From Caenorhabditis remanei (lineage: Eukaryota > Nematoda > Chromadorea > Rhabditida > Rhabditidae), in contig NC_071333.1 in the NCBI RefSeq assembly GCF_010183535.1, positions 11,840,587 to 11,904,586 of the forward strand: a stretch of DNA of 64,000 bases. Reading direction: 5' to 3'. Below the pieces are notes generated by a model. That model was not told the origin of the DNA. It saw only the letters and a list, made by a program, of their open reading frames with translations, and ran no database searches. Shown here one piece after another: positions 10,648-21,673 of the stretch. The translations under genes and the position numbers were made by a program. Every line of letters starts with the position of its first letter. Within the stretch, counting starts at the first letter, position 1.

Positions 10648-12658
10648 TCAAAGTTTTGCCGAAAGTCTCAAATAGTCAGACAGTGGGGTTGGCGCTCCAA
10701 GATGTTCGGAAAAAAATTTGACTGTCCGTTCCCAAACTTCGAACTCACTTTTTCCATGAAGACTCGTCTCTCCACCATAAGTTTGGAACAGGCCTAAAAT
10801 CAAAAACAGGGTTAAAATTGACTTGGTGTCAAATTAAAATTGATAAACAAGTTAATGAACATGAAACTCACCCGCTATATTTGAGTACACCATCGGGTGA
10901 TGTGGAAAACACGGTGGATCCAATAAGTGACCACCCGGGACAAAGTCAACGTCAACTATTCTTCCAAGTTTCCTCAATCTTTCAGAAAGTCGATTAGTTG
11001 AACGAACAGTTGGAACACTCAAATCATCCAAAGCAGACTGAAAACCAGTTATTAAAAAAAGAAAGATTCATTCAACTCACCACAAATCGAAATGCAGTAT
11101 CTTTAGTAGAATTTTCGAACTGGAATTCCGCTCCATCTTCCAATGTGATATTTTTCACCATATCTGTATATACCATTAGATCATTCAGGAATCTCACATG
11201 TCCTCCGTTTGGTGAAAATCTGGAAGAAACCTTGAATAACCATGTTCACCAAATAACTGAAAACCTACATTCCAATCGGTGGACGTTCTCCATTTACTCG
11301 AATATGAGAAAACTCGTCCATTGCAAAACTTCCATTGATGGAACACACAGCTTTGATCTGGAAAAGCTGGTGGGTACTTTTATGACATTATATATATATA
11401 TCAACCTTCGGAAATTTGGTTGCTAGATACATCACAAGTGTACCCCCAAACGATACTCCTTGAAACCCAATTCTCTCTGACGTATATGGCAGAGACGTGA
11501 TGTAGTTGATAGCATCCTGAAATTAGAACTATAAAAATTTATTGCGTTTGAAAACAAACACCTCAAAATACTGTAAATCCACGGACAATAAGTCATCTGT
11601 CAGATTTTTGAATTTGAAGAAGGCCAAACACAATACGACAAGTCCTCGACTTGCAAGTGCAGCCCCCTAAATATTACTGATTATTCGTCATTTAAAATAA
11701 ATCTCACTTTTTGTTCATTTAGCCCACCACCAGTTCCAGAAATGTCGATAATCGTCGGGAAAGGTCCAACTCCAGGAGGTTTGAAAATACTTCCGGTAAT
11801 TTTTGGGTTTCTACTTTGGTCCAACAAACTACTTGTTTCAATTTTATTGATTTCATGACCGTTATGAGCATCATTGTCACTTGGATAGGTTTCTTCAATC
11901 TCAATCCGCTCAACTAATGGATGCCTCAACCTCCGTTTGAACACCTTCTTGCTAACCAGTTGTTCCTGGCTATCGGTAACGCTGAAATATTGAAAATTGG
12001 TTAACATTTTTTAAACAAAAAACTATTTTTTCCCACATATATCGATTTCTCACTTCAAATAAGTCGAAACTTACATCAATTGATACTCAAAATCCACCGG
12101 CGGAGTGCAATTAAAATATCCTCCATATCGTACACTTTCAGTTGGTTCAACACTTTCGAACAATCCTCGCTCGTTGACACCACAATATGTTCCACGTATT
12201 GGTGCATCCCTTCTCAAGTCAATTCTTCCGGATACACTTGCTTTGAAGACTCCGAATGACCGGTAAGTTCCAGTTTTATGTATTAATCTGAAATAATTCT
12301 TGTTTCCCAAGATTTTTCTTTGGATTTGGATGAAAAGTTTAACTGAAAACCCAGAAAAAAAAAACAATAATAAATAAATTATTCTCACGACAAAAGTCCG
12401 CAAACACTATAGCAATGTGCATGAATTGACGACAATGTGCACCAAGAAATAGATTTACGCGGGCGTAATTTTCAGAAGAATTTGGCTGTTTTTAGAGAGC
12501 TAATCGTTCAAATCGGAATAATTCAGTTTGAGAAAAAATCAAAGGACTTACCTCAACTCAATTTTGTACAATTTCTGAAACTCCAATCCGTTAACAACGA
12601 TGGAAATTCTTTCGTGAACCAATGAGTCACTAGGGATCACATTAATTTCTGGCAACAT
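10648..12658 (-). CDS. Acyl-CoA thioesterase (BAAT/ACOT type I family), likely peroxisomal
   Basis: Nine exons join in phase: 12658-12552, 12287-12075, 11981-11708, 11666-11562, 11516-11406, 11357-11269, 11219-11081, 11037-10872 and 10793-10648, giving 449 residues. The N-terminal third matches the acyl-CoA thioester hydrolase/BAAT N-terminal domain, and the rest is an alpha/beta hydrolase. I see the nucleophile elbow GVSFGG, an acid candidate in SALDD, and the catalytic His in PGGHLLDPP, followed by FPHHPMVYSNIAG. Family enzymes hydrolyse acyl-CoA to free acid and CoA, or conjugate bile acids. A nucleophile Ser rather than Cys favours thioesterase over amino-acid transferase. The C terminus is SAKL, so AKL is a plausible peroxisomal targeting signal (PTS1). 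The stop is followed within about 30 bases by AATAAA hexamers on the minus strand. I remember the locus as K05B2.4 but know no established symbol. Confidence 0.92.
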
Positions 12659-13036
12659 GGTCCGATGTCAACATGAAACTGGAATACATAGATTATTTGA
12701 AAAGAACGTGAATGCAATGATAACATGAACCAAGTGTAGTTTTATCAGTATCACTCTAGCCTGGGACCACGTGATTAACAGTATAGCGGCATGCATTGGG
12801 AAATGTGAACCGTCTTGGTTGGGTCCTATTTGCACTAATAAGAAAATAAAAGAAAAATTACTCAGAAAACTTGCAATGATGGAGTTTGCTGCAACTGTCA
12901 GTGATCTCATACTGTTACCATATTGAAAATTGTTGATGATCTCATAAGTGAAACAGGAAATGACGTATATTCTGCTACTCAGTTCGGTACAGTGTAGTAC
13001 AAATCAAAACATCAAACAGTTGATAATCAAAGCAAC

Positions 13037-13042
13037 TTTATT
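13037..13042 (-). terminator. Candidate polyadenylation signal of the MCT-like gene
   Basis: TTTATT on the plus strand gives AATAAA on the minus strand, about 590 bases downstream of the stop codon at 13629-13631. It would make a long 3' UTR by nematode standards; a nearer variant signal may also be used. Confidence 0.4.
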
Positions 13043-13133
13043 AAAGAATCAATATTAAAAAAGGAAGAAAATTGAAAAATGGGACAAGATAAATCGGGGA
13101 AACAACCAAATGCAGTGAAAATAACTATGATGT

Positions 13134-13145
13134 GGGGGGGGGGGG
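13134..13145 (+). repeat. Mononucleotide G12 tract
   Basis: Twelve consecutive G bases lie in the presumed 3' UTR of the MCT-like gene, so the transcript would carry C12. Runs of this kind can form G-quadruplexes on the plus strand. Confidence 0.95.
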
Positions 13146-13628
13146 CGGTGAGGACACAATGAGTCAAAGAAAAACCAGGGAATTTTGCCTAAATGATTTC
13201 AAGTGTAAAACAGAAAAAAACAACAACCAATTGAGGAGAGAAGAGAAACTTTGATGAACGTACCCAAAATCGTTACAAATGTAAGAAACTCCAATAGAAA
13301 AGGCAACGTGAAGCCAAACACAGAGAAAGAAAAGCAACGGATATGGAATGACGAACTTAAGAAAGAATAGTTAACTGTCAAACGTTCTAACTATGCAAAA
13401 ACGTGTAAATGCAAGCAGTGTTTGATTATTTTTGATTATTTGAGACAGGGGAGAAAAGAAGACGGTTATAATGCTAGAACCTGAGGAGAAATGCAATGTC
13501 CGTCAAAACGAAACGTGGCAAAACGGCTCATGAGATGATTGGGGGTTGGGGGAAAACAGAAGAGCAACAAAAAGGGAATCCGTGAGGCGTGTCGTGTGTT
13601 GAGAATCGATTAGCGGCGAAGTTATGAT

Positions 13629-16600
13629 CTATTGGTTATTCTTGAGCGATCTCAGAGGAATCTAAATTAGTAAAACATCAATTTATCACTCTCATTCTCA
13701 GATGAACATACATGTTCATCATTCTCTTCTTCCTCTTCGACAACTCCGTTTTGTTTTTGTTTGCGCTTTTCCTCTTCCAAATCTGAAAATTAGCTAATTA
13801 AGAAATGCAATGAATTTTTGAGACTGTTAAGAGTACGCAGAAACTTTAAAATCTTGTTTCTCAATACTCTCAACTTCTCAGCGCAGTATTCACAACGAAC
13901 TAAAGATTTTGTTTGCTTATTCGGTCAGTTATTGCCACAAAAGGTTTATTCTGGATATGGTTTTCCTACTATTCCAGCACTCATGCATATTATCAAGACA
14001 ATCACAACAAAGTATACTAGACACAATCACATCACGATGACTTTGTCACCTTGCAACAACTGATGTTGTTGTTTCAGAGACTGAATAGTTCTCTGATAAT
14101 CAGTTAATGCCTCTTCAGACCTTTCGGTCAGAACAGACAGTTTGCCAGACATATTATCTTGGTCTTGCGACTGGAACATCACACCTGTAAATTTGAATTG
14201 AAGATTTCAATTCATTATTAATTTTTTTAGTTTTTTTTCTATTTCCCGATTATCTTTTGCCTACCAGCAGCATTTCCACGGCGCTTGAGAACGAATGGGA
14301 TAGTGCAAGAGATCAATCCAGCGATCAAGATAACCATTCCTCCGAAGTAGAAAGCGGCATCATAACTTCCAGTAATATCGTAGACAAGTCCTTGAATTAG
14401 TAACCAAGATTTATATGAATTTGTTCAGTATGTATCTTACCGGCAAATGGGGATCCAGCAAGTGCGGCAATACCTCTTGCAACAACAAGAAGTCCGAAGG
14501 AGTTGGTGAGTTTCTCGAGTCCCATGAGATCAGCAAGAACAATTGAGGTCAAGCAGATGTAAGCCGCTGAAAACCATATCGGCGGTTATTGAAATATACA
14601 ACTGATCACTTACAGATGATAAATCCAAAGAAGAAAGAGTAGAAGTATTGTCCTCCCATAGTACGAAGAAGCGGGCATGCAAGAGTGAGGAATCCGCAGA
14701 TGACGAGGGAAAGATTGTTGATGGTGAGAGCAGTGAGGTACTTCTTGTCAGCGACCCATCCGAAGAAAACCCTGCCGACGGTGTTGGTGACACCGATGAT
14801 TGGGACGAGGAACTTGGCTTGACTTGGATCGAGTTGCATGGATTCAGATAGATCCTTGAGGAACATGAATGGAATGTAGAATCCCATCATTCCCAGGAGG
14901 TTGGACAGGCACAGGATGAGCATAATAGGATCCTTGAGAAGCTCCAAATCAATCATTTCCGAGAAAGCATTGCGGATAGAGAGTGGGAGAATCTTGCAGC
15001 ATCTGGAATAAAATCTAATTGATCTCTTGTGATGACTTGTTTTTTTTCTTTTTCTGTAGCTATTGAGAAAAATAACTCTCTGTGTTGTTCTTCTTTCTAA
15101 AATCAGAAATAAATGTGTTCGAAAAGAAACTGCAAAAAATTTAATCCCGTCATTGAATAGATACTAGCCAAATTCCACACAGACATATCACGTAGGTTTT
15201 AAAACAAGCTTATCATCTACACCTCTATCTAGATCATTAAGAACACAGCAGGATATATCTGCCGATAACGTTACTCAAACGTTTTGCCTTTCCTTTCGGA
15301 ATATCATGACGCACCCATCATCCACAAACGGTTCAATCATTTCTTCCTCGTCTTCAGCTACTGGTCCTCCAATACGACTTCCTGCACGGCTCAAGTTCAT
15401 CTGAGAAGCGGCTTGTCCGACAACAGATTTTGGGATGGAAAGAGTAGAGGCGCGGTAGTTGGTCATGTTTCCTCCCTCTTGCTTGAATTCCTTCAAGTTG
15501 CTGATGGATCCTCCGTAGAAGATATCCTGACGATTCAAAGGACGAGAGAACTCATTTGGATCCACTCCCTGGAAAAATATTTGACATTATGACTAGTCAT
15601 ACTGTAGTTTAAAACATACACTCATTGCAATACTGAGATTAGAAGCTCCTCCAGATTTGCTTAGCTTGCTCAGAGATTGAGCGTATGATCTAGCAGAAAC
15701 ACGGCTAAGACGGTTTTCAGCCAAGTTTCCACGAGAAGATTTCAAGTCGTGTTGAGATCCAGAGTTGCTAGTCATGGTATGCTTGCGGGATCGTGGGGCA
15801 GCATGGGTACGGTGTTTGTCAGTCTTTGGAGTCTCAGTCCCATCATCAATCTCATTGAGAACACTACGAAGACGTTGGACAGCTGGGTCTTGAGACAAAT
15901 CTTCTGTAATAAAAATTTGTCGGTTGAAGTTTGGTTTTTCATTGCAAAAACGGAAAGCTATACTCATAAAAAGTTCATGATAAGTACTTTTATTATTTTT
16001 GCCTTTCAATTTGCGTTCGTAATAATTTTAATGGCGACAGTTTACAGTTTCCACTTCTTATCTGCATGTGCCTAAAATAATCTTACACCTCACCTTCCTG
16101 ATTGGCACCACTGGCGGCCGATGTCGAACGGTTTACATGTGGACTCTCAACGACTTCATCGTCTTCTCCATCAGACACTTTCGAGAGAGCTTGACGGAGT
16201 GGTTCCATTTCTTGTTCACGTTGTTCATTGATATCGATCATTGGAAGAGGACGATAAAGGAATCCGAAGATAACACAGATGAAATTGAAGGCAGCCAAAA
16301 TCCAAAGAGTCTTCTCCCATCCAAAGTCTGAAAAGAATAACGTAGAAAATCTAAAGTTTACTTAATATTATTTCTTACTTGCAATAGCATATTGACAGAT
16401 AATTGGCATGACGAAGGTTCCAACTCCAGAACCAGCGACAGAGATACCGGTAGCCATAGCTCTCTTTGACTCGAAGTAGAATCCAACAACAACAATAGCT
16501 GGCAGGTAGATCATACCAAAACCAATTCCTCCAAGAACTCCATAGATGAGCATGAAGACGTAAATATTTGGAGCAGCTGGGGCGATAAGGAAAGCGACTC

Positions 16601-19224
16601 CAGAAATCAATGATCCGAGAATGACAACATATCTTGGCTCGTACTTGTTGCAGAGTCCTCCAACAATTGGTCCGACAAGCAAATAACTTCCAATGATAAG
16701 AGATCCAATGAGTGAGGTCAAGGCGTCCGATGACTAAAGTTACAGTTATTATTTTTTGATTGGTATGTTGGATAGCTCACCATGTATCTTTCCTTGTACG
16801 ATTGTTTGAATTCCGAGAATGCTGTAGAGATACCGTCGACCACAAAGTTAGACATGAAAGCGGCGAAAACGATAACCCATCCATATCCTCCATCCGGAGC
16901 ATGGGGTACCAAATGGGCTTCTACTGAAATGATAGATAAGCATTTCTGGAAAGAATAGAGAAATTCGGCACTTACCTTGTTGCGCACCCATGTTGATTGA
17001 AAACTGAGAAGAGAAAGTGGTGAGAGGCTCGTCGTTTAACAGAGAACCGTTGTCTTGGTCTTCTTCTTCTTCAAATGGTGGTTCTCCTGAAAGTGACCGA
17101 TGAGTGAAACATAAATTCTCGCCTTTCTTAGTACGCTTCGAAGGTAATTAATCATTATGGCTGATCGTTATCAAAATAAAATATCTGTGGCTGCTTGCAG
17201 GTCTCTGTTGCGCCAAGACTGTTTCACACGCACGCCGTCGTCACCGATTGTCTCCATAGACATTGGAAGTTAATGAGAGAAATGAGAAGGAAGAGGAGAG
17301 GTGACGGTAAAAACCAAAAAATGAAAGAAAATAAATGGCATTGAATGGTTGATGGATGGATTTTCAACTATCCAAATGAATTCTCTCATTGCAACAGTAA
17401 CACTGAATGAGACCGACTTGTTCTAATGATAGACTAAATTCTACAGTTGAGAATTCAAACTTTCTTCACGCCTATCATCACACTTTTACTGATTTGAAAA
17501 GTGTCAAAAAGTGGAATGAAGACCTATTCTAAACCCGTGCAAATTCAGAATTATCAGTTTTCTTGACTGCTTGCCCGCCTACAGTTTTACAACACCTTAC
17601 GAAGCTGATAAATGGTGCCAACGTGACGCGATGGTCCAGACCAAGAAAAAGTGCAAACCTTGATAAGGTCAGCGTATCGGAAAGTATGTGATACCAGGTT
17701 GGAATGTGGAAGTTTAGACTACAAAAAAACTGGAGTTGGAAAAATAAATAAGATTGAGAGGGAGAAAAAAACAACTGGCCCTCCAGCTGGACACTCAAGG
17801 TCCCATTGACAGAGATTGTAAACCAACAATCAGTGGATATGATCAGCTGATCACTCCAGTTTGTTGATAGCTGCTGGACGGCAGATAGGCAAAAGAATAA
17901 TGTCAAAAAGCCCGAGAATAGGAGAAAGATGAAGAGACAAAGAAGCGAGAATGTGTTCAACACGCCGTATTGTCGCCCTCGGTACACATTCTTAAAGCAC
18001 TAATCCGCTTGAGGTGTTAGAATCAGTTGATTTTCACACTGAAACATCTACTTTAACTTCTTTTCGCTTTCTTTCAGTACTTTTCTTGAAAAAGAGAAAA
18101 GAAAAATGATGAGATCACTGACACATTTTGCTGGAGGGGGGAAAGTCTCAGAAAAAAATTGGAGAACATTGTTGTGTTTTTAAATAGAATAACTTGTTTT
18201 TGGAAACAAAATGTGACGTTTTCATGAAATGTGACATGTCGAAAGTAACAATAACTGATCATTGAATTGTTCTCGAGTTTCAACGAAATCGAGAAGCAAT
18301 TGTTTATTTTATCTGAAAATAACAACAAAGTCAATGGCTGTTGACTAACTGAAATGTGAGGCAACTTAGGAAATTGAAAAAAAAACATAATGCAAAAGCT
18401 GAATAGAAATGAGATTATAGGGAAATGTTGCGTTTTTAGGCACAACTACTAATGATAATGAAAATTTTTGTATTGTCGTACACCCATCAATTTTGAATTT
18501 CTTGTCACGTAATGGACAGTATGGAAGCAGGAGCGATGGCGATCTTATCACTATTCTCTCATCAAGCACTTACTATCAAATTCATAATTAAGAACTTAAT
18601 GAGTGTGTTGCAAACAAAAAAGAACTATCAGTCAATCAGATGTTGGTAACAAATGACAACATTTCAGTGAAAATTAATCAGAATCGAAGGAAATTTTTCC
18701 AGAAATGATAAGACACTGTCATGAAGGGGGAAAGGGTAAAGTTTGAAAAGAATGAAAGCTACGCACGTGCCTACTGCTCTTCGTGATACTTTTAATCACT
18801 TTCTTTTCTAAATTTGAAACTTCCAAAGAGAGGAGGGGTTTTTCACACTCCAAAGAGTCTTATTTTCATTAAAATCTGTGATAATGAGGATTATTCGAAA
18901 AACTAAAAGTTTCAGTTGAAATTTTGCTGACAATGTGTGGAAGTGCTTGAAGAATAGTGTGATTGTTAAAAATGGTAACAAAGAAGAAAGAAATCAAAAG
19001 ATTGAAAAAAAATATTTTGAACTGAAATCAGTAATTTTGCCAATCTGCCACGCTCATTCAAAAAACAGTGGCTAACAATTTTTTCTCCAAGTCACACCAC
19101 ACAGTCTGATTACAATAGTCTCTCAATTTGATATTAGATCTTTCAACGTACCAGTCTTGGCGGATTTCTCCGACTTCGAAGGCGACGTTGGTTGCTCCTT
19201 ATTGGGATCGTTGCCGTCCGGCAT
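13629..19224 (-). CDS. pes-22: Monocarboxylate transporter-like (SLC16/MFS) membrane protein
   Basis: Thirteen exons join in phase: 19224-19152, 17086-16976, 16923-16781, 16733-16379, 16327-16094, 15903-15620, 15568-15315, 15002-14614, 14566-14441, 14390-14265, 14184-14050, 13782-13712 and 13661-13629, giving 777 residues. After an acidic N-terminal tail of about 60 residues comes the MCT signature PDGGYGWVIVFAAF and six membrane segments, ending near IFGFLYRPLP. A long charged Ser/Arg-rich central loop of about 200 residues follows, then six more segments (from CCKILPLSIRNAF to LISCTIPFVLKRRGN) and a soluble tail rich in Gln and Glu. It is longer than typical MCTs (about 450-550) because of the loop and tails. 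In TM8 the motif reads NTVGRVFFGW: the conserved Arg is kept, but the Asp four residues before it in MCT1 is Asn, so lactate transport cannot be assumed. Intron 1 is 2.1 kb. The symbol (K05B2.5) is from memory and less sure than the family. Confidence 0.88.
17087..19151 (-). other. Large first coding intron of the MCT-like gene
   Basis: About 2.1 kb between the first and second coding exons. It contains minus-strand open frames of 152 codons (17987-17529) and 123 codons (18445-18074), but both are Phe/Ser/Leu-rich, lack similarity to known domains and do not continue across plausible splice sites. I treat it as intron, perhaps with enhancers or an alternative promoter. Confidence 0.6.
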
Positions 19225-21650
19225 GGTTACCTGAAATTTGAGAAATTCGCTTATTGATAAAAACATAAAGGAAAACATGGAGATTTTGGAGCATAAAAAT
19301 AAGATTAACTCAAATATACAAAATTGTGTTATTTGTTTTTGGGTAGTAATTTAGATATCTGGTAGTTAAATATGCAACCAAAATTAACGCATGTAGAAAT
19401 TAAAAAAAAGATTTATCCACAAAGGTGTTAGATGAATGTTCCACAACTTAAACATTTTGTGACACGAGAACTGTCTAAAAGTTCATCTTCCGATCTCCGT
19501 TATCAAAAATTCATGAGAAGTATGGCTCTTCTGAAAGATATATCAAAACTTGAGTTCTGAGTTTTTTGCTCGCCAGACGTTTGTCATGATAATAAAAAAG
19601 GGTCGTCGCGCCTCCGTCAAAAAAAAATATTTCGAAGGCAAAAAAAACTAGGAATTTAAATTCAAACGCCTAATCCACCTGAACAAACAGATAGATAGGC
19701 AACGCGTGAACGAGCTCCATGCATTTTCTATTCAGAGGGAAGCAGAGAATTCAAGATTTATTGAGAAGATAGAAACGAAATAAGCAAAAAAGGAAAAAGG
19801 TGGTCAAGATCGGATGTGTACAAAGAGGGCCACCTCCGGAAGAAAACTCTCTAGTAATTTGACACCATTTTCATAACATAGCAAGTGAGAAAGGTGAAGC
19901 GAGAAAAGTGGAGGTGGGTCAATGATCAAACTTTTATTCGGATAGAACAATTTCGTAGATTTCAGAAATTCAAAAGAGTTCATCGTCCGTTTAAACAGCA
20001 AAAATCTTCTAATCCGTGAATCGGATGCTTTTTTGTTTATAGCGCATTCATGACTGAATTGATCTCTAGTTTCGCGATGTTTCCAAAAAAAAAAATGGTT
20101 ACTCAGCAGAGTTGCAATATTGGACTACCAATTTCATAAAGAGTGATGCAAGAGGACTAAACAATGAGGTTGAATTAGATTATCTTTTTTTCCTCCCGCT
20201 GCTTTTCTTCTGCTTCAGCGAACATCAAAAACTGACGTCCATAAGCAGTATTTTTATAGAAAACATGCGCCAGAGAGAATATTCCGCATGTCCGAAAAAA
20301 GCGCGGGTGACACGAAGTTCAAAGATAATGCCTATGACAATGATGATTATATTTCAAAGACGCCTCAAATCCTCAGAGTAAACAAAAACAACATTGGCGT
20401 GGCGCACCACGTTTTCTTTACTTTCTCTTTGAGCTAATTGTTTGATACTGTTTTTTTTTGTTTTTGATAAACAATAACTGGTTTTCAGGATGAATTGAAA
20501 AATATTGACGAAACGATAAAAGCGGATTTTTAAAGCGGAAAATTATATCAAAATGATGTGAAATAAATGATAGTTGTACGTTTGGTCGTTTTTTGTGAAG
20601 ATACCGTATAACTAATTTTCATATGTATGAATATTCTAGCGCCACCGCAATGCCAACAATAGATAGAGATGTGATGCGTGAGAGCACAATTTATACATAT
20701 TCCACTCACATATTGGAAAACCGAGAATTCTAGAAACGCAATCTCTTTGATGAGATTGACCTATGGAACTGCTGGGTAATGGATATGGAGGATGGATGAA
20801 TAGAGAAAGGGAAAAAAGCTATGAAAGTGACATCTCTGCTGGCCATGATTAGATTTTTCTCAAATCGAAACGCACATTGACAAACTGAATTTAAGTATAC
20901 ACGTCACTTGAAACGGATGAAATGGGATGGATTTGAATCAAATTGAACCACCAATACCAGCACAAAACATCAGGAAGACTGATTCAACACAATAGGGGTA
21001 GAATGAATGCTGCAGAAAGTCAGATACACGCGCGAGCATGTAAAGACACGCACCTGCGCAAATTGTGTGTGATTCATGGCGCCGTGACCCTCACTATGTT
21101 GTGAAACTTTCTATTGTCCGCGCAGACTGACGTTTTGCAATTTTTTGGAGACATGAGTGTCCAGCACCAATGTCTTCGTTTTTTTAGGAAGAAAAAAACA
21201 GCGAGAGCAAAAAAAGTCGATTGACTGAGTCTACATCCGGCTCAATTTGAACCTCAAAACCTCTAAATTCTGCTCCAAAATCTCATTTGTCGAAAGAAAC
21301 TAGAAAGGACATCTGGTTCTTTTTCGAACCAGTCACAAATGGAGAAAAATCTCCGGGAGGAATTGTTTATTGTGAGAAAAAAAACACTATACAAGTGGAA
21401 AAAAGTGTGTGGGTCCGGACGGGTAAACATAGAAATATATGGCGTGATGCTTGTTTTGAAAAAAATGGATTTAGCAGGAGGAAGCGAGAACAACCGATAA
21501 ATTTTTCAAGCATCTGAGCCTGTTTTATAGCAGAAATTCATTTAAATCCTGACTAAACCGGATATACTTTTAGTTCCCGAATTAATACCAAAATTTTTTC
21601 AAAATTGCATAACATTTCCTAATGAAAGCTTGATCCTCGCTAATAACTAC

Positions 21651-21673
21651 TATTATTATTATTATTATTATTT
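21651..21673. repeat. (TTA)n microsatellite
   Basis: Twenty-three bases of an uninterrupted TAT/TTA trinucleotide repeat in the gene-poor interval; likely length-polymorphic. Confidence 0.9.

Larger units (their letters stand above)
12659..13628. other. Thioesterase 5' flank and 3' untranslated region of the transporter gene
   Basis: The first part should hold the thioesterase promoter. A TTCCAG acceptor lies about 20 bases upstream of its ATG. From 13628 down to a minus-strand AATAAA at 13042-13037 the sequence is the likely 3' UTR of the MCT-like gene; it includes a 12-base poly-G run at 13134-13145. No open frame here is convincing. Confidence 0.45.

Noticed and set aside
17529..17987. 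152-codon minus-strand open frame
   Set aside because: Very rich in Phe, Leu and Ser from AT-rich sequence, inside the first intron of the transporter, with no similarity or matching splice sites.
18074..18445. 123-codon minus-strand open frame
   Set aside because: Same low-complexity Phe/Ser composition in the same intron; no splice or start support.
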